DNA from: Myxacorys chilensis ATA2-1-KO14 | GTDB lineage: Bacteria; Cyanobacteriota; Cyanobacteriia; Leptolyngbyales; Leptolyngbyaceae | Reading direction: 5' to 3' | Assembly: GCA_019359275.1 (NCBI GenBank) | Contig: JAHHHP010000006.1 | Span: 62,001 to 126,000 of the forward strand | DNA: 64,000 bases | In this document: positions 26,501 to 34,968 of the stretch, one piece after another | Layout: every line of letters begins with the position of its first letter | Position numbering within the stretch: position 1 is the first letter of the stretch | Notes under the pieces: generated by a model | Seen by the model: the letters and a program-made list of their open reading frames with translations, nothing else | The model's database searches: none | Told to the model about the DNA's origin: nothing | Translations under genes and position numbers: made by a program

Positions 26501-28557
26501 CGGTTCGCCAAGAACAGACCATTCCAGAACTGGCCGACGTTCGCGGCGAATTTAACGGCACGATTGATTTTTCTGCCTCGTTGCAATCGGGAGTCCAGGC
26601 GGAGTTTGATCTGAGTGGAAAAAACATTGAGTGGCGTCCCTACCCGTCTTTTGCTGACGTAGTAAACGGGCAAGTGCAACGCGATCCAAACCGCATTTTC
26701 ACGGCTGAACAAGCGATCGCAAAAGGCACGTTAGAAAATGGTGTCGTCAACTTATCGCCCTTGCAACTGCGGTCAGGTGAAGCAGCCATCACGCTGCGCG
26801 GACAGTTTGGCGGCGAACAGCAGTCAGGACAATTGACGATCGCAAATCTGCCCGTTGATGAGATTAATCGAATTTATCCTTTGCCCTTAGGCATTAGCGG
26901 TAAGCTCAATGCTTCTGCGTTTATTCAAGGACGGCGCGATAATCCCTTTGCTCTAGGAGAAGTAAACCTCACGGATGGCTTTCTCAATGGAACTCAAATT
27001 CAATCTGCCACGGGCAATTTCAACTACACAAATGCTCGCTTAAGTGTGAGCAGTACTATTGCCATTGCAGGGCCGGAACCCATACAAATTGAGGGTAGCA
27101 TTCCCTATCGTTTACCGTTTGCAACAACGTTTCCCGAAAGCGATCAAATCGATCTCAAACTTGATGTCAAGAATGAAGGGTTAGCGTTTCTCAATCTGTT
27201 GACACCGCAAGTCGCATGGCAAGGCGGACAGGGCGCAGTTCAACTGCAAGTCACGGGTCGTTTGCTTCAACCTGTGGCAACTGGAACCGCTACCTTTAGC
27301 AATGCCACCATCGCGGCTCAAGCATTACCCGATCCATTAACTGGCGTGACGGGTTCGATTCAATTTGATCGCGATCGCATCCGGGTTCAATCGCTCAAGG
27401 GACAGTATAGCCAGGGTGAAGTATCGGCTCAAGGTGTGCTTCCCATATTTGGCACATTAGATTCGTCTGATCCTGACGCTGCCAATCTCTTAGGGGTTTC
27501 GCTGGATCGCTTGGCAATTAACCTTAAAGGACTTTATCGAGGCGCAGTTAACGGTAATGTTTCCGTAGGAGGGACTGCCTTTGCGCCTCAATTGAGCGGG
27601 GAAGTCCGGTTGACGGATGGACAGGTTTTAATTCCCGACAATACTGCCTCTCTCACCGCAGGCGGCTCCTCTCCTGATGAAGCAAGCGGCGATGGAGCAA
27701 GCGGAGCCTCATTACAACAGCCGTTAGAATTTAACAATCTCAAGCTGGTGTTAGGCGATCGCGTCCGCGTTGTCAGTCCTCCCATCATCAATTTTTTGGC
27801 GCGAGGAAACCTATTCGTCAACGGCACGCTTAGCAATCCTGAACCCGAAGGGACAATTGCACTGAAAGCCGGACAGGTCAATCTATTTACAACCCAATTT
27901 GTGTTGGCGCGGGGCTATCCGCAGACAGCAACGTTCACGCGATCGCAGGGGCTGGATCCTACACTCGATGTCCGCCTCATTGCGTCCGTTCCCGAAGTGA
28001 CGCGAAACCGCATTTCCACCACTAATATTTCTTCTGAAGTTAGAGATGATTCGCTGTTAGCCACTGGCTTAGGATCACTGCAAACGGTGCGAATTCAAGC
28101 AAAAGCGACCGGGCGGGCGAGTCAACTATTTGAAAACTTAGACCTTACGAGCAGTCCCGGTCGAAGCCGTGGCGAGATCATTGGCTTGATTGGCGGTGGC
28201 TTTGTCAATACTCTTGGTCGCGGCGATAGTACGTTGGGCATTGCGAATCTTGCGGGTTCTGCGCTACTAACCAACATTCAAGGCTTTATTGGTAACGCGA
28301 TCGGGCTGAGCGAATTTCGACTCTTTCCAACTCTCCAGCGCAGCGATCGTCGTCGCGAATCGACTCTTGGTTTAGCCGCAGAGGTCGGCGTTGATATCAC
28401 AGGTCGTCTGTCGGCGTCGGCGCTTCGCATTCTCACGTCCGATCAACCCACCCAGTTTGGAATTCGCTATCGCATCAACGATGGTCTGCTTTTTCGAGGT
28501 TCAACCGATTTTTCTGGCGACAGTCGGGCCATTTTTGAATATGAGACTCGGTTTTAA
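23509..28557 (+). CDS. TamB-like translocation/assembly protein
   Basis: 1682 residues. One N-terminal transmembrane anchor (residues about 23-45), then a very long beta-rich AsmA/TamB-type array of repeats of the kind LTGTLD.P...G. The C-terminal TamB (DUF490) domain covers about residues 1300-1682, seen in PEGTIALKAGQVNL, PTLDVRLIASVPEV and the ending GLLFRGSTDFSGDSRAIFEYETRF. Such proteins bridge inner and outer envelope and are linked to outer-membrane protein or lipid transport, and to Tic22/Omp85 systems in plastids. No Omp85 gene is adjacent. It has its own promoter region of about 245 bases. Confidence 0.9.
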   Translation: MTPSPEPQNNPRTPSSKRLWLVLLSRVGVPLVLVGLLAIVGGMIYGWFFITQKLAPLVEESLSKSLDRPVRLGKIEGVSLASLRFGKSDIPATATDRDRAAIESVKVGFNLWQVMLTRKLDLDVTLSKPNLYLDQDKDGAWIRTQISAQTDTGTVTTELKSLRFEDATLELAPFPKLGKKRVSVNLNRINGDADIFDRSRRIAFDLAGQSTTGGNFNLKGELLNNKGANFNFNVRGQNFLVAEIDRLVKLPIDLTQGRGNGNFDVILRPNVRSVVKGTAEFKDVALQVPQLPQTLTRATGNLQVNDTVITLEKTTGTLGKIPFIANGKIDTQKGFDLAATVRNLAIADFVNTFKVQLPVATSGVVNADVKLTGAIDQPIVSGNVRTAKLTKMDRFTLSQAIADFRLNTRTQNLAISNLRATPTVGGQISGDGALNLGTSRTIAFSVRGEKLPGDQIAKLYNAAPAITVGRVNTQARISGTLDNVQTIAQWQAPEATYPGTGEVAIANGNATLRNTVLQVAGGTVIATGQTVGQRWEATVGASGIRAAQFVRSVAGRVSGNFKLSGQLSSFNLADIQINGQARLTEGIGNINAKISAIRGQWKADTQIAGIGLKQFSPDLRGQLTGNLNVTGTVNSFSPSNIRANGRVQLSEGISLITDPIAAQIAWNGRNINVQQATAPGFSANGTLFTRLEPRLDITALDLNIRTTGYALANLPIPRPPVTQLSGVVDLTGRLTGTPAAPRVVGSTTVRGLSLNGIAFDPILRGNLQLNSTGGFNVQVAGTRDSLREAPDRIALALNPAYRPISLDVQRGGATVIGRATANNLFAVNVRQLELNGFILPGVNTAALGGFGGQLSGNFNIDLDRLRVVNGALAVDNPRLGTFRGERISTRFVNRNNVFQFDETIVRRDNSQYALSGNLDLRSQPRFDGQVVVSQGRLEDILQTLQISQISDLSRGMQSPTYGSAADLKTAAVGTPERSLDDQIKRFSEIIALLRQRATVRQEQTIPELADVRGEFNGTIDFSASLQSGVQAEFDLSGKNIEWRPYPSFADVVNGQVQRDPNRIFTAEQAIAKGTLENGVVNLSPLQLRSGEAAITLRGQFGGEQQSGQLTIANLPVDEINRIYPLPLGISGKLNASAFIQGRRDNPFALGEVNLTDGFLNGTQIQSATGNFNYTNARLSVSSTIAIAGPEPIQIEGSIPYRLPFATTFPESDQIDLKLDVKNEGLAFLNLLTPQVAWQGGQGAVQLQVTGRLLQPVATGTATFSNATIAAQALPDPLTGVTGSIQFDRDRIRVQSLKGQYSQGEVSAQGVLPIFGTLDSSDPDAANLLGVSLDRLAINLKGLYRGAVNGNVSVGGTAFAPQLSGEVRLTDGQVLIPDNTASLTAGGSSPDEASGDGASGASLQQPLEFNNLKLVLGDRVRVVSPPIINFLARGNLFVNGTLSNPEPEGTIALKAGQVNLFTTQFVLARGYPQTATFTRSQGLDPTLDVRLIASVPEVTRNRISTTNISSEVRDDSLLATGLGSLQTVRIQAKATGRASQLFENLDLTSSPGRSRGEIIGLIGGGFVNTLGRGDSTLGIANLAGSALLTNIQGFIGNAIGLSEFRLFPTLQRSDRRRESTLGLAAEVGVDITGRLSASALRILTSDQPTQFGIRYRINDGLLFRGSTDFSGDSRAIFEYETRF

Positions 28558-28561
28558 GGAG

Positions 28562-28627
28562 GTAATTCGCAATCAATCGTAGCGATCGCTAGGATTTGGG
28601 TTCGATTCTGACTGAATTGCGAATTAC
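28562..28627. terminator. Extended hairpin between convergent genes
   Basis: GTAATTCGCAAT (28562-28573) pairs with ATTGCGAATTAC (28616-28627). Inside are AATCG / CGATT and the palindrome TAGCGATCGCTA. It lies between the TamB-like and thioredoxin stop codons. Confidence 0.5.
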
Positions 28628-28634
28628 AACCACC

Positions 28635-28952
28635 TTATAGATGTGTTTGTATCCGTTCGACTAGCTGTTGAGGTCGGATGACGCCTTCAATCCGATGAGC
28701 AGGTTGCCCTTTTTTGAATAAGACTAAAGTAGGCAACGCAAAAATCTGGTACTGAGAGGCTAAATCAGGATAGTTATCGACGTTGATCTTGACAACTTTA
28801 ATTTTGTCTTTCAACTGCTCGTTGGCTTGGTCTAAAAAGCCTGCCATCATTTGACAGGGACCGCACCACGGAGCATAAAAGTCTACCAGAATTGGCATGT
28901 CCGAACTGGCGATTAGCTCCTGGAAGCTATTAAATTGCTGCTTTGTTGCCAT
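28635..28952 (-). CDS. Thioredoxin
   Basis: 105 residues with the classical active site WCGPC at 29-33, the VDFYAPWCGPC strand-helix and cis-Pro motif FALPTLVLF. It is a cytosolic dithiol reductant. The single-domain length and sequence resemble the cyanobacterial m-type or TrxA-like set, but subtype cannot be settled by eye. Confidence 0.95.
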   Translation of the reverse strand: MATKQQFNSFQELIASSDMPILVDFYAPWCGPCQMMAGFLDQANEQLKDKIKVVKINVDNYPDLASQYQIFALPTLVLFKKGQPAHRIEGVIRPQQLVERIQTHL

Positions 28953-29505
28953 TTGTCCGACCCTTAAATGACGTACTCTCCAACACTAGCGCGTGTTCTG
29001 CAATTCGGCTTGTTTGAAAGATGGAGATTTGTTACTGCGACCGCTGAAAAATGATTGCAGTATCAAGAAAACTGAGCCGTTCTTCAACTTAATTAACGGT
29101 AAAGGGGAGTTTTAGCTTGCGGTTGTGACGTGTGAACGTGTTATCAAGTACCGAGATGCTGTATCGAGAAAGAGTATCGCGAACTCAATATCACCAAGCT
29201 GTATCGAGAAAATTTTTGCGTGAACTCGATACCGCGAAGCTGTATCAAGGAAGGTTTTGTGCAAACTCGATGTGAGATTGAGAAAATCGAGTTGGGTCAA
29301 TGCAAAGCTTGATACAGAATGGTGAGATTGAGATAGCCGCATTTGGATCTCGACAAGCGAAGGGCGAACTTTGTAGAGGAGAGCGATCGTAAGGATGAGA
29401 CGTGCGATCGAAGATTGGAAAAGATGCTGAGTATCTGTGTACTGAATTATCTAGGCTACCATTCGGAATACTGAAAAGTTGTCGAAGCAATCGAGCGATC
29501 CTATT
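28953..29505. other. Intergenic region with hairpin repeats
   Basis: About 550 bases upstream of both the thioredoxin gene and the divergent unknown gene. The middle contains the tandem hairpin repeats at 29158-29280. Open frames through the repeats are by-products of the repeat. Confidence 0.5.
29158..29280. repeat. Three tandem 40-41 bp hairpin repeats
   Basis: Degenerate units starting at 29158, 29198 and 29239 share GCTGTATCGAGAAA ... GCGTGAACTCGATA. Each unit carries TATCGAG and a downstream CTCGATA or near match, so each can fold. In the middle copy GTATCGAG / CTCGATAC pair perfectly over 8 bp. A partial copy precedes them. Confidence 0.7.
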
Positions 29506-30129
29506 ATGAGCATTTCCATACTCTATAGCGCAATTCCTCCTAACAGTACGCTGTACGCACGGCTTCAGCGTGAAAAGGCACTCAGCGTCCTCATGGTTTC
29601 TCTTTTCCCTCATGGTTGTGGCATCTTTCGCGTTTTTGAAATTGAGTACGAGATTGATGAAATCCTTGCAGATGTTATCGAAAGACATCACGAGACATTT
29701 GGATCTGAACTAGAAGCAAGTCAGGCAATTGCTGAGTTTCGGTCTGAGTTGAGGCAGACTCGTCAAGCCTATCCGGGGATTGAAGATAGAAGTGCATTAT
29801 TAGAAAGCTCATCTGTTGAGATTGAGAAACGTTTAGTGCATGAGTTATCGAGAAGACAGATTGCGAATGCTGATAGGATTGTTAAAAGGCTCATATTCGG
29901 AGATCAAACTCTCGCCCCAACTCTATTGCCAGCAAAGGAATCATTGGGGCTGATATCCCGTGAGCTAGTGAGTGGAGGAGCCAGCATTTTTCGACAGATC
30001 AATCCCGCAACGCTGTTCGCAAGAGACGAAGGTTGGGAAGGATGGTGCCTTAACCACTTAGAGCGGTGGAGAGGATTATATCTTTCAGCAGACGAGAAAA
30101 ATGAGGAGATATTGGTTGGAGGTAGTTAA
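29506..30129 (+). CDS. Conserved-type protein of unknown function
   Basis: 207 residues from ATG 29506 (an upstream in-frame TTG at 29479 is less likely). Soluble, mixed alpha/beta start (ISILYSAIPPNSTLYARLQREKAL), then helices with FRSELRQTRQAYPGIEDR and a SLGLISRELVSGG segment near the C-terminus. The pattern looks like a family found in several cyanobacteria, but I know no function and see no catalytic motif. A decayed BrnT-like frame follows 32 bases downstream. Confidence 0.65.
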   Translation: MSISILYSAIPPNSTLYARLQREKALSVLMVSLFPHGCGIFRVFEIEYEIDEILADVIERHHETFGSELEASQAIAEFRSELRQTRQAYPGIEDRSALLESSSVEIEKRLVHELSRRQIANADRIVKRLIFGDQTLAPTLLPAKESLGLISRELVSGGASIFRQINPATLFARDEGWEGWCLNHLERWRGLYLSADEKNEEILVGGS

Positions 30130-30161
30130 GGAGGCAGCCAACTTAAGGTTAGTGCAGCAGA

Positions 30162-30417
30162 TTGACGGCGATCATTGGTGCTGAGTTGAAAGATAAGCGC
30201 CTTGTCAATCTCCGCAAGCATGGGATTGATTTTATTGACGTTTTAGCAGTGTTCGATGGAGATACGGTGACGGTTGAGAACGCGCTACAGCCACAGAGAG
30301 CAGCGTTTCATCACGTTCGGTTTGCCCCAAAGGCACAGCCTCTTCGTTAAGTCTGAGAGGTTACTAGCGGCAGGTGAAGCGGGTCGTTATGGGTTAGTTT
30401 TAGGATTGGTGATTTTA
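30162..30417 (+). pseudogene. BrnT-like toxin remnant, frameshifted
   Basis: The first frame (TTG start) contains LVNLRKHGIDFIDVLAVFDGDTVTVEN, close to the conserved beginning of BrnT RNase toxins (NLRKHG.DF..A..VF). It then runs out of similarity. From about 30298 the next frame reads EQRFITFGL, which is how the second BrnT strand normally continues. A single-base indel near 30290-30298 therefore explains the break. No BrnA antitoxin follows, and the catalytic C-terminal strands are not preserved. Probably a dead toxin-antitoxin relic. Confidence 0.5.
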
Positions 30418-30669
30418 GGCTTGACTAAATTGAGCGATTAGCGCAAACGCAACTCTACAGGAAACGCGACATAAGCAGACGAATAGTATCGTCGAGTGAT
30501 GGGTTATCAACACCACCCGAAATTACGGTATTTTCGCTATCTAACCTACCCTAGTCACAGAGACATTTTGATAGCCTAGAGAAGCAATCAGGTTGAGCAT
30601 TCTAAATTAGCTTCTAAACTTAGAGTGCGTGACTTTAAAAAATGACTAATTTTGCGAGGGGATGAGCGA

Positions 30670-31716
30670 GTGGCTGCAACCAATTTCAAAGATTACTATT
30701 CCCTTCTGGGTGTGAGTAAAACCGCCAGTGCCGATGAAATCAAAAAGGCATTTCGGAAACTGGCGCGGCAGTATCACCCTGACGTCAATCCAGGGGATAA
30801 GGTCGCAGAAGCTCGCTTTAAAGAAATCAACGAAGCCAACGAAGTCCTCTCTGATCCCGACAAGCGGAAGAAATACGATCAGTTTGGACAATACTGGCGT
30901 CAAGCTGAACAAGCAGGCGCAGGGCGTCCCTCCGGCGGGCGATCGCCATTCAACACCGGAGGCTCGGCAGGATTTGATGAGTTTGAGTTTGGACGCTACG
31001 GTAGCTTCGAGGATTTTATCAACGATTTGCTCGGTAAATCGGCAGGCGGCTACGGACGGACTGCCGATCCCTTCGGTGGTGGATTTCGGACTCCGGGCGG
31101 TGCTGGATTTGATGGAGGGACACGCAGCGATCCCTCAGATTTTGGCAGAGCCAATCGCGCCCCAGCAGGCACAAGTCTTGACACCGAAGCCTCGATCAAG
31201 CTCACATTTTCTGAAGCGTTTAACGGCGTTGAGAAACGACTGCAAATTGGCAGTGAAGACAACATCACGGTTCGCATTCCGTCGGGTACCAAGGCCGGCA
31301 ATCGAATTCGAGTTCGTGGTAAAGGACGCTTTAGCCCGCACTACACAAGCCAACGCGGAGATCTCTACCTCACCGTTGAACTGATTCCTCATGCATTCTT
31401 TCAGTTTGATGGCGACAACTTGGTGTGTGAAGTCCCGATCGCACCGGATGAAGCCGTGTTAGGAACTCAAATCGATGTGCCAACACCCGATGGTAACGTC
31501 AAGGTCAATGTGCCTGCTGGAATTCGCTCAGGGCAATCGTTACGCCTGCGAGGGAAAGGCTGGCGTAATCTTAAAGGAGAGCGCAGCGATCAAATGGTGA
31601 AAATTACGATCGCACCTCCAAAAGAGTTAACCGCGATCGAGCGCGAAGCCTATGAAACCATTCGCACGCATCGCAGCTACGATCCGCGCAGCCATATCAA
31701 GTCCGTGAAGCTCTAA
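30670..31716 (+). CDS. J-domain co-chaperone (CbpA/DnaJ2 type)
   Basis: 348 residues from GTG 30670 (the family begins MAATNFKDYYSLLGV; AGGGG lies upstream). J-domain residues 7-75 with HPD at 36-38. A Gly/Phe-rich linker (about 85-165) follows, then two DnaJ C-terminal substrate-binding domains. There are no CxxCxGxG zinc fingers, so it is a type II J protein that stimulates Hsp70 (DnaK). No dnaK or grpE is adjacent. Confidence 0.93.
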   Translation: MAATNFKDYYSLLGVSKTASADEIKKAFRKLARQYHPDVNPGDKVAEARFKEINEANEVLSDPDKRKKYDQFGQYWRQAEQAGAGRPSGGRSPFNTGGSAGFDEFEFGRYGSFEDFINDLLGKSAGGYGRTADPFGGGFRTPGGAGFDGGTRSDPSDFGRANRAPAGTSLDTEASIKLTFSEAFNGVEKRLQIGSEDNITVRIPSGTKAGNRIRVRGKGRFSPHYTSQRGDLYLTVELIPHAFFQFDGDNLVCEVPIAPDEAVLGTQIDVPTPDGNVKVNVPAGIRSGQSLRLRGKGWRNLKGERSDQMVKITIAPPKELTAIEREAYETIRTHRSYDPRSHIKSVKL

Positions 31717-31740
31717 TCGAATCAATACCGTGTCTCTATC

Positions 31741-31785
31741 TTTAACACCGTTGCCCTTAACACCGTTGCCCTTAACACCGTCGCA
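31741..31785 (+). repeat. 15-bp tandem repeat, three copies
   Basis: Unit TTAACACCGTTGCCC occurs twice exactly and once degenerately, directly after the J-protein gene. Confidence 0.75.
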
Positions 31786-31851
31786 TTGAGAGCCGTGATA
31801 CACACGCTGATCTTATGTCAATTTCCTAAATTAATGTGACCGATTTGTGTA

Positions 31852-31876
31852 GGGGCACGGCACTGCTATGCCCTTA
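31852..31876. terminator. Candidate hairpin between convergent genes
   Basis: GGGGCA and TGCCCT arms around CGGCACTGCTA, just before the stop codon of the convergent debranching-enzyme gene. The stem is short, so the call is weak. Confidence 0.35.
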
Positions 31877-31886
31877 TTAGTCAGGA

Positions 31887-33890
31887 TTAATTGCCGATCT
31901 CAAACCAAGCCCGCAACACTTCAGCCACCGTCCACGCTTGAGCAAAACATCCATTCGGAATCATTGGCGCGTCGCCATCAAAAATCTCACTCAAGCTTCC
32001 CAAACCATGAGATGACAGATGATTTGCCATCGGTTCTAAAAATTCACGCGCTTTGATTGCATCGTCATACACGCGATAGTGCGCGATCGCATACGGCCCA
32101 ATCAACCAGCCCCAGACTGTGCCCTGATGGTAAGCTCCATCACGCTGCACCGGATCACCGCCATATTGCCCTTTGTAATTGGGATGTTTCGGGTCTAGCG
32201 ATCGCAGCCCGTAAGAGGTTAGCAGCGATCGCGAACAGGCATCTACAACGGCTTTTTGCTGAGGCGCAGACAGCGGACTTTCCGGCAACGACACCGCAAA
32301 AATTTGATTCGGACGTAACGCGGCATCATCCCCATCTGGGCTATCGAGCAGGTCATAGCAGTAGCCGACCGACTCATTCCAAAAGCGCGAAAATCGTACT
32401 AATGTTCGCTCTGCCATCGCATCATACTCGCGATGAGGTTTGCCAATTTGACGGGCAAACTTCGCCAAAATGCGGAGCGCATTGTACCACAGCGCATTCA
32501 CCTCAATTGGTTTACCAATACGCGGCGTTACCACCCAATCGCCGACTTTGGCATCCATCCACGTCAGTTGCGTACCTGGTTTTCCGGCATATAGTAACCC
32601 ATCTGCTGCGTCAAGATGAATACCAAAACGAGTGCCGCGACAATGCCAATCAATAATATCTGCCAACACAGGAAACAACGCTTCGATCAGATCTTGGTCG
32701 TCAGTAGCGATGTAGTAATGATAAATTGCAACGAAATACCAAAGGGTGGCATCAGCGGTATTGTAGTCGGGCAGTTCTCCAGCATCGGGGAAGCGATTGG
32801 GCAACATGCCTTGATCCACAGACTGAGCAAAGGTTTGAATAATCGATCGCGCAATTTCGGTGCGTCCTGTTGCCAGCGTTAGCCCAGGTAGACTAATCAT
32901 CGTATCTCGTCCCCAGTCACTGAACCAGGGATAGCCCGCAATGATTGTCTTACCGTTAGGATTGTTAGGCTGAGGGCGATTCACAATGAACTGATCTGCT
33001 GCCGAAATGAGATGACGAATCCAGGGAGGACTACTTTCAATTTGTTTGAGGCGAGGGCTTTGCAGCCGTCCCTGTAAGTCAATTTTCCAGCGATCGTGCA
33101 AGCGCTGTTCGTACACTTGCTGAGATCGCAGGGCGCTCTCTCCCTCTAAATTTGGAGTTGCCTCTGTACTCGCAACCAAGGTCAACGATTGACCGGGTTC
33201 TAGCGTAGCTTGAAAGGTTGCAACATGAAGATGATCCTCGCGATCGCGCAGTCCCCGCGATCGTTCTGCGGCTAGGTCAAACCCGTAATACCAATCGTGG
33301 AATAGCGAAATATTGCCACCACACAGCAGATAAAATGGTACAGCTTGAGGAAAAGCAGATACGCGAACACCATGCGGCACAGATTCAACATCCATTTGCC
33401 AGTCATTAGCTGATGTATCACCGTGGTAATCACGATAATTGATCATGGTTTTCAACGTCAGCGTTAGCGGCTGCGTTGAACGATGTAAATGATACTGAAC
33501 ATACGTTGTGTTTTCCCCTTGCTGCATCCAAATGCGCTTTTCGAGCAGCGCGTCGCCGCAAGCATAGCGCCAAACCGGAATCGTTCCTGTTAAATAAAAT
33601 CGCTCAATATGCTGATAGCCTTCAGGTCTAACCGTTCCATCAGACCAACGGTTGGTAGTTAACGGATAACTATCTTCCCCATAGCGCACTGAGTCTTCTA
33701 GCTTGGCTAACAGCAGGGTGCGTTGCAGAGGTGGCTTGAGGGCGGCAATTAATAATCCGTGGTAGCGACGGTTCAGCAGACCTGCGATCGTCCCTGATGC
33801 AAATCCTCCAATTCCATTTGTGACTAACCATTCTCGCGTTTCCGCCGTTTCTAATGCACCGCAAATTTCGCGCCCAAAATCGATCACCAT
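31887..33890 (-). CDS. Glycogen debranching enzyme (amylo-alpha-1,6-glucosidase)
   Basis: 667 residues of the bacterial/archaeal GDE type. An N-terminal beta domain (EWLVTNGIGGFASGTIAGLLNRRYHGLL, the family hallmark) is followed by an (alpha/alpha)6 catalytic barrel with GYPWFSDWGRDTMISLPGLTL, GLLYAGKPGTQLTWMDAKVGDW and the YHQGTVWGWLIGPY motif. It removes alpha-1,6 branches from glycogen. It lies 73 bases downstream of the LipM-type gene on the same strand, so the two may be cotranscribed, although their functions are unrelated. Confidence 0.93.
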   Translation of the reverse strand: MVIDFGREICGALETAETREWLVTNGIGGFASGTIAGLLNRRYHGLLIAALKPPLQRTLLLAKLEDSVRYGEDSYPLTTNRWSDGTVRPEGYQHIERFYLTGTIPVWRYACGDALLEKRIWMQQGENTTYVQYHLHRSTQPLTLTLKTMINYRDYHGDTSANDWQMDVESVPHGVRVSAFPQAVPFYLLCGGNISLFHDWYYGFDLAAERSRGLRDREDHLHVATFQATLEPGQSLTLVASTEATPNLEGESALRSQQVYEQRLHDRWKIDLQGRLQSPRLKQIESSPPWIRHLISAADQFIVNRPQPNNPNGKTIIAGYPWFSDWGRDTMISLPGLTLATGRTEIARSIIQTFAQSVDQGMLPNRFPDAGELPDYNTADATLWYFVAIYHYYIATDDQDLIEALFPVLADIIDWHCRGTRFGIHLDAADGLLYAGKPGTQLTWMDAKVGDWVVTPRIGKPIEVNALWYNALRILAKFARQIGKPHREYDAMAERTLVRFSRFWNESVGYCYDLLDSPDGDDAALRPNQIFAVSLPESPLSAPQQKAVVDACSRSLLTSYGLRSLDPKHPNYKGQYGGDPVQRDGAYHQGTVWGWLIGPYAIAHYRVYDDAIKAREFLEPMANHLSSHGLGSLSEIFDGDAPMIPNGCFAQAWTVAEVLRAWFEIGN

Positions 33891-33963
33891 CCCATTCGCT
33901 CCCGTACTGCATCCATCGAGTATTAACGCCGTTCGCCAGAACTACCAGTCGCCCTTTGAAATT

Positions 33964-34728
33964 CTAGTTGGCGTTGCTGAATATAGCCTGATTTCGCCAC
34001 GAGAAAGTTGATTCCTCAATTTGATTCCATTCGGATGGGGTCAACGGTTGCTCCACGAGGTCGATTTGAAACTGTGCGATCGCGCTAGCAATTAAAGCAT
34101 CCATAACTGTGTTAACCAGCACATCACCTGTTATGGCTAGATCCACTAAATTCAATGGCGTAATCTCTTCCTCAAACACCTGCTGGAAAAGCTGGGCATC
34201 CGGTTCTAGGCGCATTGAGCCGTGCTGCAAAATGGCCGATTCTTTTCGCAGTTGGGCGCTGCCAATCAGTTTTGCCCCGTCCGAAGTTACTAGATCCGCG
34301 ACGGTTGCTGTTCCAAAGCAGTTGGGGTTGCGCCGATAATCGCGTCCCGCCTGCCCATAGTGGAGATCAACACCAAGCGTATGCCAGCCTCGAATCAGAA
34401 ATTTAGAAATCGTTTGGTAGGCTTGCAATCGGCTACCGGACAGTCCAGAAGTGACGATCGCATAGGTGAGGTCGCCTTGATGCAGCACCGCCCGTCCTCC
34501 ACTGGGGCGTCGAACCAGGGCAATGCTTGAGTCTTGCCATAAATGATTCCAGAACGCTGGATATTGACGCTGATGATAGCCCAGCGACAGGGTAACAGGC
34601 GACCAAGTGTAAAACCGGAGGGTGGGTGGATGTTGACCCAATCGATGTTGCTCTAAGAGCCAACTATCGATCGCCATCTGCACTTGTCCCGACGCTTGCA
34701 TCAGAGGAATTAGCCGCCACGTTTCCAT
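33964..34728 (-). CDS. Lipoyl/octanoyl transferase-like ligase (LipM/LplA family)
   Basis: 254 residues of the biotin/lipoate A/B protein ligase fold: YTWSPVTLSLGYHQ, RRPSGGRAVLHQGDLTYAI and GAKLIGSAQLRK (substrate lysine). A cysteine in NPNCFGTAT occupies the place of the LipM nucleophile, favouring octanoyl transfer over ATP-dependent ligation. Expected targets are lipoyl domains of dehydrogenase complexes or the GcvH protein. Slightly short at the C-terminus but otherwise complete. Confidence 0.85.
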   Translation of the reverse strand: METWRLIPLMQASGQVQMAIDSWLLEQHRLGQHPPTLRFYTWSPVTLSLGYHQRQYPAFWNHLWQDSSIALVRRPSGGRAVLHQGDLTYAIVTSGLSGSRLQAYQTISKFLIRGWHTLGVDLHYGQAGRDYRRNPNCFGTATVADLVTSDGAKLIGSAQLRKESAILQHGSMRLEPDAQLFQQVFEEEITPLNLVDLAITGDVLVNTVMDALIASAIAQFQIDLVEQPLTPSEWNQIEESTFSWRNQAIFSNAN

Positions 34729-34770
34729 CTTTCGCTATTTGTCCACGTTTAATAAAATACTCATTCTTTT

Positions 34771-34854
34771 GGTAGAGACGGCTAGAACCCTTACTCTGAA
34801 CAGCTATCCACGAATACGTCTATCTTACGCTTGATGTAGTGTCTCTACCTTTTT
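34771..34854. other. Inverted repeat with T-tract upstream of HCP gene
   Basis: GGTAGAGAC (34771-34779) and GTCTCTACC (34841-34849) are perfect 9-bp arms 61 bases apart, followed on the plus strand by TTTTT. It lies in the divergent region between the ligase and carotenoid-protein genes. It could be a leader structure or a relic of a small element. Confidence 0.4.
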
Positions 34855-34968
34855 CTAGGTTAATGATTGAGATGCAGTCATTAAGGTATGTAAAGAAAAT
34901 AAAAACAACGATTGAACCTTTCAGAGTTACTAATCACTGAGAGTTTTAATTGATTTTTGGAGGACTCT

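Noticed and set aside
29158..29280. CRISPR array
   Set aside because: Units are contiguous without unique spacers, are degenerate and number only three. No cas genes are in the window.
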